From the NCBI RefSeq assembly GCF_000377505.1, contig NZ_KB898188.1, positions 310,001 to 374,000 of the forward strand: 64,000 nt of DNA, in the 5' to 3' direction. Of this stretch, positions 51,988-60,582 are shown piece after piece (within the stretch, counting starts at the first letter, position 1; each line of letters begins with the position of its first letter). The notes beneath the pieces are model-generated. The model saw only the letters and a program-made list of their open reading frames with translations, was not told the origin of the DNA and ran no database searches. The DNA is from Paenibacillus massiliensis 2301065 = DSM 16942. GTDB lineage: Bacteria; Bacillota; Bacilli; Paenibacillales; Paenibacillaceae. The position numbers and the translations under genes were made by a program.

Positions 51988-52356
51988 TCAGCACCCATGG
52001 CATGCTGAAGTATGAATGTAATCCACAAGTCGCTCTAATGTACGAGAATCATCTCCCCAGATTTTGTCTGGATCGAGCTCGACCTTCCATTCATTTTCCA
52101 GCGTGATCATGAAGCTGATAAAAGCGACAGAGGACATGTCCAGCTCCTGTGATATATCCTGTGATTTCTCCTGTGACAGCTCCTGCGAATCCCAATTCGG
52201 AACGTGATAGCTCTCAGCTTCATTGATACTGCGGGACTCGACAGTCAGGTTCTGCTGTCCAAAGAGTCCTTGGTCTGCATCGTTCTGTCCTCTCTCTAGC
52301 AATGCCCTATGCACGCTACGCCTGATTTCCTCCTTGTCTCGCGTTTCCAGGCTCAT
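51988..52356 (-). CDS. Acyl carrier protein with N-terminal extension
   Basis: 122 residues from the ATG at 52354-52356 (AGGAGGAA upstream, inside the end of the AMP-ligase gene). The ACP part is the last 60 residues with the attachment serine at about 76 in LDMSSVAFISFMITLE; the usual DS is SS. Between the first helix and the serine lies a long loop with four SQxx units, encoded by 12-bp repeats. It is coupled to the AMP-ligase and to KASIII-like pair 2, so it is a likely acceptor for the ligase's acyl group. Confidence 0.85.
   Translation of the reverse strand: MSLETRDKEEIRRSVHRALLERGQNDADQGLFGQQNLTVESRSINEAESYHVPNWDSQELSQEKSQDISQELDMSSVAFISFMITLENEWKVELDPDKIWGDDSRTLERLVDYIHTSACHGC
52142..52189 (-). 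repeat. In-frame 12-bp tandem repeat in the ACP loop
   Basis: Four imperfect copies of a TCCTGTGAT-containing 12-mer encode SQEL-SQEK-SQDI-SQEL just before the phosphopantetheine site. Confidence 0.82.
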
Positions 52357-53968
52357 GCCTGCTTTCCTCCTCTCGACCTGTCTCATTAACATCCTCGCTT
52401 GCATAGGCCGTCTTCCAACCCGGGAGACGATCCGTGATTCGAATGTCATGTGGCACCTTATAGGGGGCAACTTTCCCTTTCAGGTACTTGCGCACATCTG
52501 CTTGGGTTAACATCGCAGACGTCACGAGCCAGGCCCTGATAATCTCACCCTGGAGCTTGTCAGGAGCGCCGGTCACCTTCACGCTGACTACGCCTTCCAT
52601 TTGCTGCAGGGCATGCTCGATCTCCAGCGGATTAATTTTGCGACCTGCAACATTAATGTGCTTGCTGCGCCGACCTGTAATCACCAGTTCCTGACCGATT
52701 ACCGAGGCGTAATCCTCTGTTAAATAGTAGTCATCCATCATTACTGGAGGTACAAGCTTTGCCCCATGCTCGATATACCCAGCGAAAATCCCCTCTCCGC
52801 ACACCTCAAGTCTTCCTTCTGCAGATACCCGGGCTTTGACTCCCGGAAGTAGCATGCCGCAGGCTTGTGGACGCCCTCTTGTTAACAAATGCTCTGCCGC
52901 CACCGCCCCAGTCTCGGTGCTCCCGTATAGTCGCAGTACCCGCTGTCCGAATTTACTCTCGAATTGCTCCGCTTCAGCAGCCGACAGCGGTCCTCCGGCG
53001 GAAATGCCGAATTGCAGCGAAGCAAGCGCTTGCCGATCAAGCTGCTGTGCTGCGATTAGCAGCCTGTAAAACGAAGGAACGCCGAGAAGAATGGTGCGCC
53101 CACCATTCTGGAGCTGGGCTGCTGCCCTTCGCGGTGTCGGCTGTCTGCACACACTCAAGGTTATGCCTCCAATCAGTGCCGCGAACAAGCCACCACTCAA
53201 GCCGTATAAATGATTTAAGGGAACTGTTGCCACAATGGTGTCGACCTGATCATAGCCGAACCAGCTATTGTACTTCTCCCCCTCTTGAATGACCGTCTTG
53301 AGGTTCAGACAAGCTACCTTGGGAAAGCCTGTCGTACCCGAACTGAGAAGATACAATCGTTCACTCTCATGTAATGAACCAGCAGCTTCAACAACTGCCC
53401 CCGACAACTCGCCCCGGTCATTAATAGCACAAGAGCGCGCGCTGAATGATGAATCTGTACAAGCTTCCAGCGGGATTGACCGATAAGGTTGGAGGAACAC
53501 CAGTTCTTGATTGTGATTGTGGTTGTGATCGTGGTCGAGCTTGTGTCTGCCCTCGTGCTGGTGATCAAGCTTCTCCCCAGACGAGTACGTCCATATCTGC
53601 CCACAGTCCATTGCCGAAGCCTTCAATGACTCGTGAAAAGAACTCACCCATAACGCTGGAACTACCCACCTCGACATCCCACTGGTCTCTGCCACACGCT
53701 CCACTTCCTCAGGCGTCTGCATGGCATCTACTAGTAGCACCGATCGTTGGTCTTCCAGCAGCTTAAGTAGTAGTAGAATGGATTCCAGTGATTGATCCAT
53801 GACAAGCCCTACATTAGGACAGTTCCTTTCCCCAGCTTCAAGCATGGAAGGGAAGGTAGCCTCCTTCAAAAAAGCAAGCAGCTCGCCATAAGTCACACTT
53901 CGGTCCCCATCTGTAATCACGGTCCGATGAGGCAAGCAATCTCGCAGAAGCTTGGCAATGCGGCCCAT
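52316..53968 (-). CDS. AMP-forming ligase with altered C-terminal lysine motif
   Basis: 550 residues of the ANL superfamily from the ATG at 53966-53968 (AAAGGAGG upstream). Core motifs: LYLLSSGTTGFPKVA (A3), RLYGSTETGAVA (A5), and ITGRRSKHINVAGRKINPLEIE (A8). The A10 region reads LPGWKTAYASED instead of LPxTxSGKxxR, so the catalytic lysine is not in its normal place; Lys in GWK might substitute. It is the first gene of the 54.0-43.6 kb operon and overlaps an ACP gene, so direct acyl-ACP loading is likely. A His/Asp/Asn repeat lies at about residues 145-160. Confidence 0.88.
   Translation of the reverse strand: MGRIAKLLRDCLPHRTVITDGDRSVTYGELLAFLKEATFPSMLEAGERNCPNVGLVMDQSLESILLLLKLLEDQRSVLLVDAMQTPEEVERVAETSGMSRWVVPALWVSSFHESLKASAMDCGQIWTYSSGEKLDHQHEGRHKLDHDHNHNHNQELVFLQPYRSIPLEACTDSSFSARSCAINDRGELSGAVVEAAGSLHESERLYLLSSGTTGFPKVACLNLKTVIQEGEKYNSWFGYDQVDTIVATVPLNHLYGLSGGLFAALIGGITLSVCRQPTPRRAAAQLQNGGRTILLGVPSFYRLLIAAQQLDRQALASLQFGISAGGPLSAAEAEQFESKFGQRVLRLYGSTETGAVAAEHLLTRGRPQACGMLLPGVKARVSAEGRLEVCGEGIFAGYIEHGAKLVPPVMMDDYYLTEDYASVIGQELVITGRRSKHINVAGRKINPLEIEHALQQMEGVVSVKVTGAPDKLQGEIIRAWLVTSAMLTQADVRKYLKGKVAPYKVPHDIRITDRLPGWKTAYASEDVNETGREEESRHEPGNARQGGNQA
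53507..53536 (-). repeat. In-frame 6-bp repeat in the AMP-ligase
   Basis: Alternating GTG and ATT/GTT/ATC/GTC triplets encode DHDHNHNHNQ, next to a doubled KLDH unit. A histidine-rich surface loop with expansion potential. Confidence 0.75.
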
Positions 53969-54000
53969 CGTAATCCTCCTTTCACGCATGGTGTGCATTC

Positions 54001-54035
54001 ATTATAGTTATCAGTTAACTATGGCATCTCGGCTT
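54001..54035 (-). promoter_or_regulatory. AAGCCGAG-type promoter of the AMP-ligase/ACP operon
   Basis: Minus strand: AAGCCGAG (54028-54035), 21 bases, then a perfect TATAAT (54001-54006), about 33 bases before the ATG. I found no matching box for the divergent plus-strand operon in the 295-base gap 53969-54263, which otherwise shows no gene. Confidence 0.8.
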
Positions 54036-54263
54036 TTGTTGGAAGTGGTCGAATCCTAATGATTGACGACGGGATTAACGAAGTATGCACGTCTGATTCA
54101 TGTACTTGGGCTATGGAGTTCGTTATGTTAAGAAATGAGCTGATTAGAGGACCGTACTTTGCCTTTGCCCAGATCAAATAAGTGTTGCCTCGCTGAATCA
54201 TTCAACTTCAGCACAGATTCGGTTCAGCTCATTAACGATAGAAATAGAGAGGAGAGCACGGCT

Positions 54264-55190
54264 ATGCCTGGCCTAGATTATGTATCGAGCTATATTCCGG
54301 CATGGCGTCCCAGTCTGAGTCGACATGCTACAGAGCTAGGAGTGGAGACGCAGATGCTAGCAGGGCTACCGGATGGCCACGGACTTGATTGCATCGCTGT
54401 CGAACAGACGCTGCGAGTACATGACATGGCAGCAACCGCCGCTGATAGGCTGTTGCAGTCTGTTAGCGAGGATGAGCATCGAATCGGGCTGCTGCTATGC
54501 ACCTCTACCTTCCCAGCCTTTACACCGGATCACTACGACGCCTTTGGACAATTACAGACCAGATGGGGATTGGAGCATGTACCGGTCCGCTTTGTTTCAC
54601 AGATGAATTGCGCCTCCATAGACCTGCTTCTTCGCATTGCGGCGAACGCTTCCCGTCATCTTCATAGATCCGTTCTATTGCTGGCTGCGGATAAAATGAT
54701 TCTTCCTCATAGTCGCTATCTGCGAAACAGCACAATATCTGCGGATGCGGCAGCCGCCGGTCTGATAACCTACCCAGGACGCAGGAACAAGATCATAGCC
54801 TCTGTTCTTCGCTCAGATGCCACCCTGTATCACAGCATGCTGGCACCGGAGCATGAGTATGAATGGTTCCAGAACACCTTCATTCTCGGACTAGTGAAGG
54901 TGCTACATACAGCACTGGCAGAAGCAAACATTGCATCACATGAGCTGTCTCTTGTAATCCCGTCCAATATAAACTGTGTTGTCTGGAAGCGAGTGGCTCT
55001 AGCTAGTGGGTTACCTGCGAGCATGTTCTTCTACCCCACCCTGCCGTTGGTTGGACATGCCCACAATGCTGATCCGCTGTTGAATCTTGAGGTTGCCCAG
55101 CAACAACAACGGCTGAGGCCAGGGGATTGGTTCGCGACTCTGACGGTAGGGATGGGCAGCACATTCGGCTGTACGATCTTTCGCCACTAG
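54264..55190 (+). CDS. KASIII-like condensing enzyme/acyltransferase (Cys-containing subunit, pair 3)
   Basis: 308 residues from the ATG at 54264 (GAGAGGAG seven bases before). Cys116 in VSQMNCASIDLLL, SADAAAAGLI, IPSNINCVVW in place of the FabH His motif, GHAHNADPLLNLE, and the end TLTVGMGSTFGCTIF. Same pattern as the proteins at 35008 and 51017. It opens the only multigene plus-strand unit of the cluster and is followed by its Cys-less partner and a chorismate-lyase gene. Confidence 0.82.
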   Translation: MPGLDYVSSYIPAWRPSLSRHATELGVETQMLAGLPDGHGLDCIAVEQTLRVHDMAATAADRLLQSVSEDEHRIGLLLCTSTFPAFTPDHYDAFGQLQTRWGLEHVPVRFVSQMNCASIDLLLRIAANASRHLHRSVLLLAADKMILPHSRYLRNSTISADAAAAGLITYPGRRNKIIASVLRSDATLYHSMLAPEHEYEWFQNTFILGLVKVLHTALAEANIASHELSLVIPSNINCVVWKRVALASGLPASMFFYPTLPLVGHAHNADPLLNLEVAQQQQRLRPGDWFATLTVGMGSTFGCTIFRH

Positions 55191-55230
55191 AGAAGTGTAA
55201 GTGTTCACTGAACCGAAAGGAGACGAATCC

Positions 55231-56292
55231 ATGTCAGGATGGTACCTATCGTCACCAACTTGTATCACGTCCACGCCCCGACCATTAGATATCGAGGCCC
55301 TTAGCTATGCCAGAGGTTATGAAGGGATGATGCAGCACTATTTGCCCATGATGTGGCAGGAATACAACCAAGAGGTAACTGAACGAAGGGGTGCTGCTCT
55401 TGGTTGCTCTATTCCAAAACGATCCGTTGGTACAGACAGCCGCTTAGCATCCACAGCTCAAGCAACGAATCTGGACGTATCTGCATTCGCTTGGGCTGCT
55501 GCTGCAATTAACGAACTGCTGAGAAGAAACAATAACGTCCACATGCCCTTTCAGCATCTCATCTATTGCTCGGAGACGGCTGAGCCAGACTATCAGCTGA
55601 CACCCGCCCTGTACTTCAAGAAGACACTGGGGCTAAAAGGGCTACTGCCTTTCGCCCTCTCTCATTGCGGCTCAAGTACACTGTCAGGGACGCTGGAGCT
55701 GTTGGATTGGCTAGCTGATCCAGGGGGGGACAAGCGAGCAGGACCTGTGCTTTTTGTGACCGCTGCCAAAGAAACCCGCTCCTTTCCTGTGACTAAATCA
55801 TCATCTTTCCCTTTGGGCGATGCCGCTGCGGCATGCATCCTGTCTCCCGTAAGCGGGGAATGGAGGATTATTCGCAGTCGCCATTACAGTCGTCCGCTAT
55901 CTTCACCTGATCCTTATAGCTGGTCTGAAGCTGAGCATAGCCAGCAGCAAAAGCTTCTACTGGAGCAATGCAAATCGGAGCTAAGAGCATTCCTGCTTGA
56001 ATGTTCCCAGGAACACACATCCTGTGATCATTCCTTGAGCTATGCCATCGTCCAGCACCTGAATACTGATTTTCTGGATTCCATAAGTCAACTGCTTCCA
56101 TGTCCAATCTACACCCGGCAGCGTGAGTCGGCTCACAATCTGCACGGTTCGGATAGCCTAATCAGTCTGCAGGAGCTAAGCGAGAACAACCCATGCACAT
56201 CCGGTACCCGAATACTGATACTTCAAGCGGGCCCCTTTTCTCACCTGGGATTCATCCTGCTGGAGCGAACAGAGGAGTTGATGAGGAAATGA
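55231..56292 (+). CDS. KASIII-like protein with displaced Cys (partner subunit, pair 3)
   Basis: 353 residues from the ATG at 55231 (AAAGGAG upstream), N-terminus SGWYLSSPT as in the other partners. At the nucleophile elbow FALSHCGSSTLSG a Cys is present but one position early; Gly stands at the catalytic site, so activity is doubtful. GDAAAACIL and SDSLISLQELSEN..GFILLE follow the KASIII order. It ends in a four-base overlap with the next gene. Confidence 0.72.
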   Translation: MSGWYLSSPTCITSTPRPLDIEALSYARGYEGMMQHYLPMMWQEYNQEVTERRGAALGCSIPKRSVGTDSRLASTAQATNLDVSAFAWAAAAINELLRRNNNVHMPFQHLIYCSETAEPDYQLTPALYFKKTLGLKGLLPFALSHCGSSTLSGTLELLDWLADPGGDKRAGPVLFVTAAKETRSFPVTKSSSFPLGDAAAACILSPVSGEWRIIRSRHYSRPLSSPDPYSWSEAEHSQQQKLLLEQCKSELRAFLLECSQEHTSCDHSLSYAIVQHLNTDFLDSISQLLPCPIYTRQRESAHNLHGSDSLISLQELSENNPCTSGTRILILQAGPFSHLGFILLERTEELMRK

Positions 56293-56822
56293 CGCGATTA
56301 GAGCCTTGCCCGAGAACGAATCTGGAAGCTTGCCTACGGATGCTACTGCGCAGTGACGGCTCCACAACCACACTGCTGGAAGCACTGCTAAACACCGAGC
56401 TAGGAGTTCAAGTACTACAGCAATCGTCTGTCCCCGCCCAGCAGCTGAGTGAGCACATTCGACAGCTTCTGAAGCTTGCAGAACCAAGCGAGCTGTTGAA
56501 CCGTATCTCACGCTTGGCTACACCGGAAGGAAGCTGGGTATCTCATAACCATGTCGTTGCCCGCTTGGATCGTATCCAGACGCTGCTGGGGCAGCTCCAC
56601 GGTCAGAATATTCCGATTGGGCGGGCTCTTACTGGCAGTGGCAGTCTCACCTACCGGCAGCAGTTGGGATGGGGAGTGCGGACATGGGAGGAGAATGATG
56701 GACACACCCATGCCGTATTCAAGCATTACGTCATTCATACGAGCGACGGGCCTGCCATGTATATTCATGAGACCTTTCATCCTGCTTACGTGCCAGTTCC
56801 AGCCAGTATGATGAATCTTTGA
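56289..56822 (+). CDS. Chorismate pyruvate-lyase family protein (DUF98 type)
   Basis: 177 residues, ATG overlapping the previous stop. The order LRSDGSTTTLLEALLNTELGVQVLQQ, then WVSHNHVVARLDRI, IPIGRALTGSGSLTYRQQ (the conserved IG..L segment), and MYIHETFHP follows the Rv2949c/UbiC-like chorismate lyase family, which makes 4-hydroxybenzoate plus pyruvate. The Arg in the IPIGRAL block and the Glu of HETF are kept. In this cluster 4-hydroxybenzoate would be a starter or appended aryl acid, activated by one of the two AMP-ligases. The family call is by motif recall; moderate confidence. Confidence 0.75.
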   Translation: MTRLEPCPRTNLEACLRMLLRSDGSTTTLLEALLNTELGVQVLQQSSVPAQQLSEHIRQLLKLAEPSELLNRISRLATPEGSWVSHNHVVARLDRIQTLLGQLHGQNIPIGRALTGSGSLTYRQQLGWGVRTWEENDGHTHAVFKHYVIHTSDGPAMYIHETFHPAYVPVPASMMNL

Positions 56823-56868
56823 AGAGCAGAAGCGTCTACATCGAAGGAAACAGCATCATCGGCCAAAG

Positions 56869-56921
56869 GCAACCCAAAAACTCCTAAGCAGCTATTACAG
56901 AGCTTAGGAGTTTCTGGTTGC
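56869..56921. terminator. Large hairpin terminator between convergent operons
   Basis: AAACTCCTAAGC and GCTTAGGAGTTT form a 12-bp perfect stem around a 12-base loop; outer GCAACC/GGTTGC arms extend it. It ends both the plus-strand unit and the minus-strand sugar operon. Confidence 0.88.
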
Positions 56922-56957
56922 GCATATTACTGTAGTGCCACTAGAAACATATAAGAG

Positions 56958-57962
56958 CTACTCGTTAAGTCGGTGCCACTCAGCAAGCAGTGCCTTCTCC
57001 TTATCCGGATCAAGTACGACACCATCCTGTAGCTCAGCACCCGAGAGATCTGCCCAGTGCAGTGCACTGCTTAAGGTATCCTCCAGCGATCTGAAGCTAA
57101 GTCCGGCAGCCATCGCCCGACGATTATCCACCTCCATGTAATGCCTGAATGCAGCAAAATCTCCCTGCTGCGGGAACCATAGAGGCATCTCACTCCATGC
57201 CCCTATATTCCGCTCATACAGGAATTCATCCGCAACCCAGGTGAGATCGGGATGCACCCCGGTAACTCGCATACATGCATCAATTATCTCATCCATCTTC
57301 CACGGTCGCTCAGGTCCTACAGCGTTGTACACTCCGCCTCTCCGCTGCTCAGCCATTCGAATGACCCAATCGGCCAGATCCCTTACATCTATAAATTGCT
57401 GTCTGGCAGCAGGTGAGCCTGGAGCTAGTACCTGTCCCCCCTGTCGAACCCGCATAGGCCAATACACAAATCGACGTGTAGGGTCCTGCGGCCCCACGAT
57501 CAGACCAGCTCGAACATGCAATGCCCGCTCTCCCATGATTCGACTGATCGCCGATTCACTGGCCGCCTTCAAGGCTCCATAATACTTGCGTACATTCTCG
57601 GAATCCTGCTCTGGAAGAGGGGACACCGGGGCATCCTCCCCAGTATGAAGCTGTGTAAAGTCACGATATACAGAAATACTGGAGATAAAGGTATAGTGCT
57701 CCGTACTTTCTGCCAGCTGCTCCGCCGAGCTCTGAACCTGACGAGGCAAATAACCGCACGTATCAAGGACTGCATCCCATTTTCTACCGTGTAGCCGTCT
57801 CAGGTCATGCTCCCGATCCCCTTGAATGTGCTCTACTTCCTTCCAGACATTCGGATTGCTTTGTCCACGATTGAACAACGTAACTTCATGACCAGCCTCC
57901 AGCGCAGAGCGTACCAGATGGTAGCCTACGAAGACTGTTCCCCCCAATATCAATAGCTTCAT
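56958..57962 (-). CDS. NAD-dependent epimerase/dehydratase family protein
   Basis: 334 residues of the extended SDR family: LLILGGTVFVGYHL (GGTxFxG), Ser/Tyr/Lys in FISSISVY and RKYYGALKA (YxxxK). The atypical GGTxFVG start is shared with isoflavone-reductase-like and CSP41-type epimerases. It is the last gene of the sugar operon and may finish a nucleotide sugar or modify the aglycone. Confidence 0.87.
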   Translation of the reverse strand: MKLLILGGTVFVGYHLVRSALEAGHEVTLFNRGQSNPNVWKEVEHIQGDREHDLRRLHGRKWDAVLDTCGYLPRQVQSSAEQLAESTEHYTFISSISVYRDFTQLHTGEDAPVSPLPEQDSENVRKYYGALKAASESAISRIMGERALHVRAGLIVGPQDPTRRFVYWPMRVRQGGQVLAPGSPAARQQFIDVRDLADWVIRMAEQRRGGVYNAVGPERPWKMDEIIDACMRVTGVHPDLTWVADEFLYERNIGAWSEMPLWFPQQGDFAAFRHYMEVDNRRAMAAGLSFRSLEDTLSSALHWADLSGAELQDGVVLDPDKEKALLAEWHRLNE

Positions 57963-57986
57963 TCGCTTCATCTCCGTTCTGCCAGA

Positions 57987-58235
57987 TCAGGCATCCGCCT
58001 GCAATTGCTCAATGTAGGTACTCAGACTGCCTACTGTAGCGAGATGCTCTGGGGACAGCTCCTCCATATCAAAAGCAACATGGCATACCCGCTCCAGATC
58101 AAGCAGCAGCGTAATGACAGCGACTGAATCAATGCCCAGTGTCTCAAAAAGTCGATCTGTATCCTGAATATCGGAGGGCTGGATATCCAGCTTCGTTCCC
58201 AGCAGTTCTTTTACCTGTTCCATCACTATAGCCAT
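57987..58235 (-). CDS. Acyl carrier protein
   Basis: 82 residues; attachment serine about 37 in LGIDSVAVITLLLDLE. It lies between a glycosyltransferase and the epimerase gene, which is unusual and may mean that glycosylation or epimerisation acts on an ACP-bound intermediate. Confidence 0.92.
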   Translation of the reverse strand: MAIVMEQVKELLGTKLDIQPSDIQDTDRLFETLGIDSVAVITLLLDLERVCHVAFDMEELSPEHLATVGSLSTYIEQLQADA

Positions 58236-58268
58236 AACAAAATCTCCCCTTCCGGATGAACTCCGTTG

Positions 58269-59471
58269 CTAAAAAGTCATTCGTCGACTGCTCTCCATGA
58301 GCTGTGTGCCAAGGCTGTATATCAGCTTAGCTCCCTGATAGCCTCGGTGGCTAATCTCCTTGGCCAGCTCACGAGCCTTACAGGCATACTCATCCTCCAG
58401 CATATAGATGGATAAGTGATACAGATGTGAAGCCGTCAGGGCACCAGGCCAGACATACTCTCCAGCCCCCAGCTTATGAACGGCCCGCGCGTTGAATTCG
58501 CGCTCAGTATGCGTTGGCAAGATGAGTGACGGCACACCGTACGTAAGTGCGGCCATACAGCTACCATGGCCACCATGGTGAATGAATAGATCGAAATCAG
58601 CAACCTGCTCATCAGGCAGTGCGGGTACCAGCCATATATTATCCGGCCAATCTGCGGCCTGCTCCGTTGTTAGCTCCGTGCTGGCAATGACGACAGTTAT
58701 TGGCTGTCCCCCGAATGCTTGCAGGACCATCTCCAGCACGCGCCGACCAGACACGCCGGCAGAGTCCTCCATCCTGCCCGGATAGACCAGAATGGAGAGC
58801 TCATGCTGCCCGGCCCAATGCGGTCGAATGGACGGATGAAGTGGATAGGAGAGCGGTCCTGCATAACGTACGGTGTTGTTATAGATTCGATCCAGCTCAG
58901 GGATGCCTGGCACGACATCCACGTCCCCCCTGAAGCACTCCTCGATTCGCTGAACGGGTGCCATGCCAAGACGAGCAAGGACTCTGTTAAGGACCGGCGT
59001 AACACGGGGGAGATTACGTGGAGCTTGCCCCCAATGCCACATAGGCTTGCCATCAGGATGATAGCAGGACTGAACCATTGAAATGGACGGAATGCCAAGA
59101 GCCCTAGCCGCGAGTAGCGTGTGAAGGCTCATATCGGCAATGACCAGATCAGGCCGCTCCTGCTCCAGCATTTGAATGCGATGCCGAATCCACGACTCTG
59201 TAAAGGCTTCATCCAGTAGCCCCATCTGGGCAAAGTAATGGTCCACATTGTAGATTGTCGGCTGGGGTAGAAGAAGACTGTCCTCTGCTGGCATGAGCGG
59301 ATCATCATCAACGAGCAATTCATAGCCCAGACGCCTGACCCATGCCATGCTCCCTTCGCCATAAATGGACATGCTGACGCGAGCCCCTTGCTCCTTGAAC
59401 CTCTCAGCGGCTGGAGCATTTCGAACGATTGGACCAAGTCCGCCGCTTAAGCCAAAGAATATACTAGTCAA
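58269..59471 (-). CDS. UGT-type glycosyltransferase
   Basis: About 400 residues, GT-B/GT1 fold: acceptor half starting TSIFFGLSGGLGPIVRNA, donor half with LFIHHGGHGSCMAALTYGVPSLILP (HGGxGS motif). The start is a TTG at 59469-59471 overlapping the nucleotidyltransferase stop (TTGA) behind GGGGAGG; the frame is open nine codons further. The usual acceptor-site His near residue 12 is replaced (GLGP). Its direct coupling to the nucleotidyltransferase suggests it uses that sugar. Confidence 0.88.
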   Translation of the reverse strand: MTSIFFGLSGGLGPIVRNAPAAERFKEQGARVSMSIYGEGSMAWVRRLGYELLVDDDPLMPAEDSLLLPQPTIYNVDHYFAQMGLLDEAFTESWIRHRIQMLEQERPDLVIADMSLHTLLAARALGIPSISMVQSCYHPDGKPMWHWGQAPRNLPRVTPVLNRVLARLGMAPVQRIEECFRGDVDVVPGIPELDRIYNNTVRYAGPLSYPLHPSIRPHWAGQHELSILVYPGRMEDSAGVSGRRVLEMVLQAFGGQPITVVIASTELTTEQAADWPDNIWLVPALPDEQVADFDLFIHHGGHGSCMAALTYGVPSLILPTHTEREFNARAVHKLGAGEYVWPGALTASHLYHLSIYMLEDEYACKARELAKEISHRGYQGAKLIYSLGTQLMESSRRMTF

Positions 59472-60208
59472 AGCTGCTTCCTCCCCTTCCCGGTCCATTG
59501 ATGAGCATGTCGGGCGAACTCCTCAAGCTGATGAGGGGTACCCAGTGGATAACATCCCGTCGCCCTGGCTATACGGTAACGATAGCCCTTCGCCATCAAT
59601 TGATTATAGAGCGGGGCCACATAGCACTCACCCGCTTCCGGCGTCCATCGGGCAGCAGCCTCGCCAGCAGCTTGCACGAAGTCCTCCGCACGTTCGAATT
59701 GATACAAGCCCGTGCTGGCATAGGCAGAAATCACCTCTTTTTCCCTCACCTCGGCTACATAGCCGTCAGCTTGCACTCGCACATAGCTGTATGCCGGAGA
59801 GCTGGAAGGGAATACCGATATGACACCATCAGCCTCACCAGCCAAGCGGAAGCTGTCTGAGCCCAGCCGGGTATACGTATCGCAATTATAGATCAGCAGT
59901 GGTTCTGTTAATTGCATGTAAGGCGCCGCCTCCAGGACAGTCAACGCCTGACCGTTACGAACATCATCAATGCCCACTAGGACTGCATCAGGAACGTAAG
60001 CTCTGATCAGCTCAGCCAGTGGGTAATGCTCCAGATGCTCATTCAGGCAGACAAAGATCGTACCCGACAGATTCACATAAGGCTCCAGGCTATCCAGCGC
60101 CCAGTACAGCATCGGCCTTCCTGCTGCCTCTAGCAGCATCTTCGGCTGAGTCCAGCCCTTGCTCGTAAATCTGGAGCCTGCACCAGCCATGGGGATAACA
60201 ATATTCAT
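59468..60208 (-). CDS. Sugar nucleotidyltransferase
   Basis: 246 residues, NTP_transferase family: PMAGAGSRFTSKGWTQPKMLLEAAGRPML (nucleotide-binding loop and the activating Lys), YNCDTY (metal-binding Asp), and EVREKEVIS. It would join a sugar phosphate to an NTP. Length and motifs resemble capsule-type nucleotidyltransferases that travel with a small HAD protein, which is exactly its neighbour here. Confidence 0.85.
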   Translation of the reverse strand: MNIVIPMAGAGSRFTSKGWTQPKMLLEAAGRPMLYWALDSLEPYVNLSGTIFVCLNEHLEHYPLAELIRAYVPDAVLVGIDDVRNGQALTVLEAAPYMQLTEPLLIYNCDTYTRLGSDSFRLAGEADGVISVFPSSSPAYSYVRVQADGYVAEVREKEVISAYASTGLYQFERAEDFVQAAGEAAARWTPEAGECYVAPLYNQLMAKGYRYRIARATGCYPLGTPHQLEEFARHAHQWTGKGRKQL

Positions 60209-60582
60209 GTGATATCCCTGCCCGCTAGCCTGTCCCTACACGCCGCAAGCTGAACCTCGGCAGCCTCCCAGCCCGAGAAGCCCCAGCCCAGATCGTCAAT
60301 ATAAATATGGCCGTAAGGCTTGCCGAACACGATCTCGTCATAGGGAATGCCATAACGCTCCAGCCAATCCAGCGTGAGCTTGCCGATCGAGGCTACCACT
60401 TTGCCTGTGTTCCCTTCCCTAGTGCGCATATTACGAGCCGTATAGATAATGACCTCATGGCCCTCGGCCTTCATGCGACGTAAGGCAGCAACCGCACCTG
60501 GCAGTGGTACCACATCCTCATAGCTCTGCCCCTCCTGCTTCAGACTGCATATGGTGCCATCCAGATCAATGACGATCCTCAT
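60205..60582 (-). CDS. Small HAD-superfamily hydrolase
   Basis: 125 residues: DLDGTIC (nucleophile Asp), YTARNMRT (motif II Thr), GKPYGHIYIDD (motif III Lys and motif IV Asp pair). Capless HAD, probable sugar or sugar-phosphate phosphatase. It overlaps both neighbours, so the trio isomerase-HAD-nucleotidyltransferase is one sugar-making unit. Confidence 0.85.
   Translation of the reverse strand: MRIVIDLDGTICSLKQEGQSYEDVVPLPGAVAALRRMKAEGHEVIIYTARNMRTREGNTGKVVASIGKLTLDWLERYGIPYDEIVFGKPYGHIYIDDLGWGFSGWEAAEVQLAACRDRLAGRDIT

Noticed and set aside
54159..54263. Longer N-terminus for the KASIII-like protein of pair 3
   Set aside because: The upstream codons have no ribosome site, whereas GAGAGGAG precedes the ATG at 54264 and the resulting N-terminus aligns with its paralogues.
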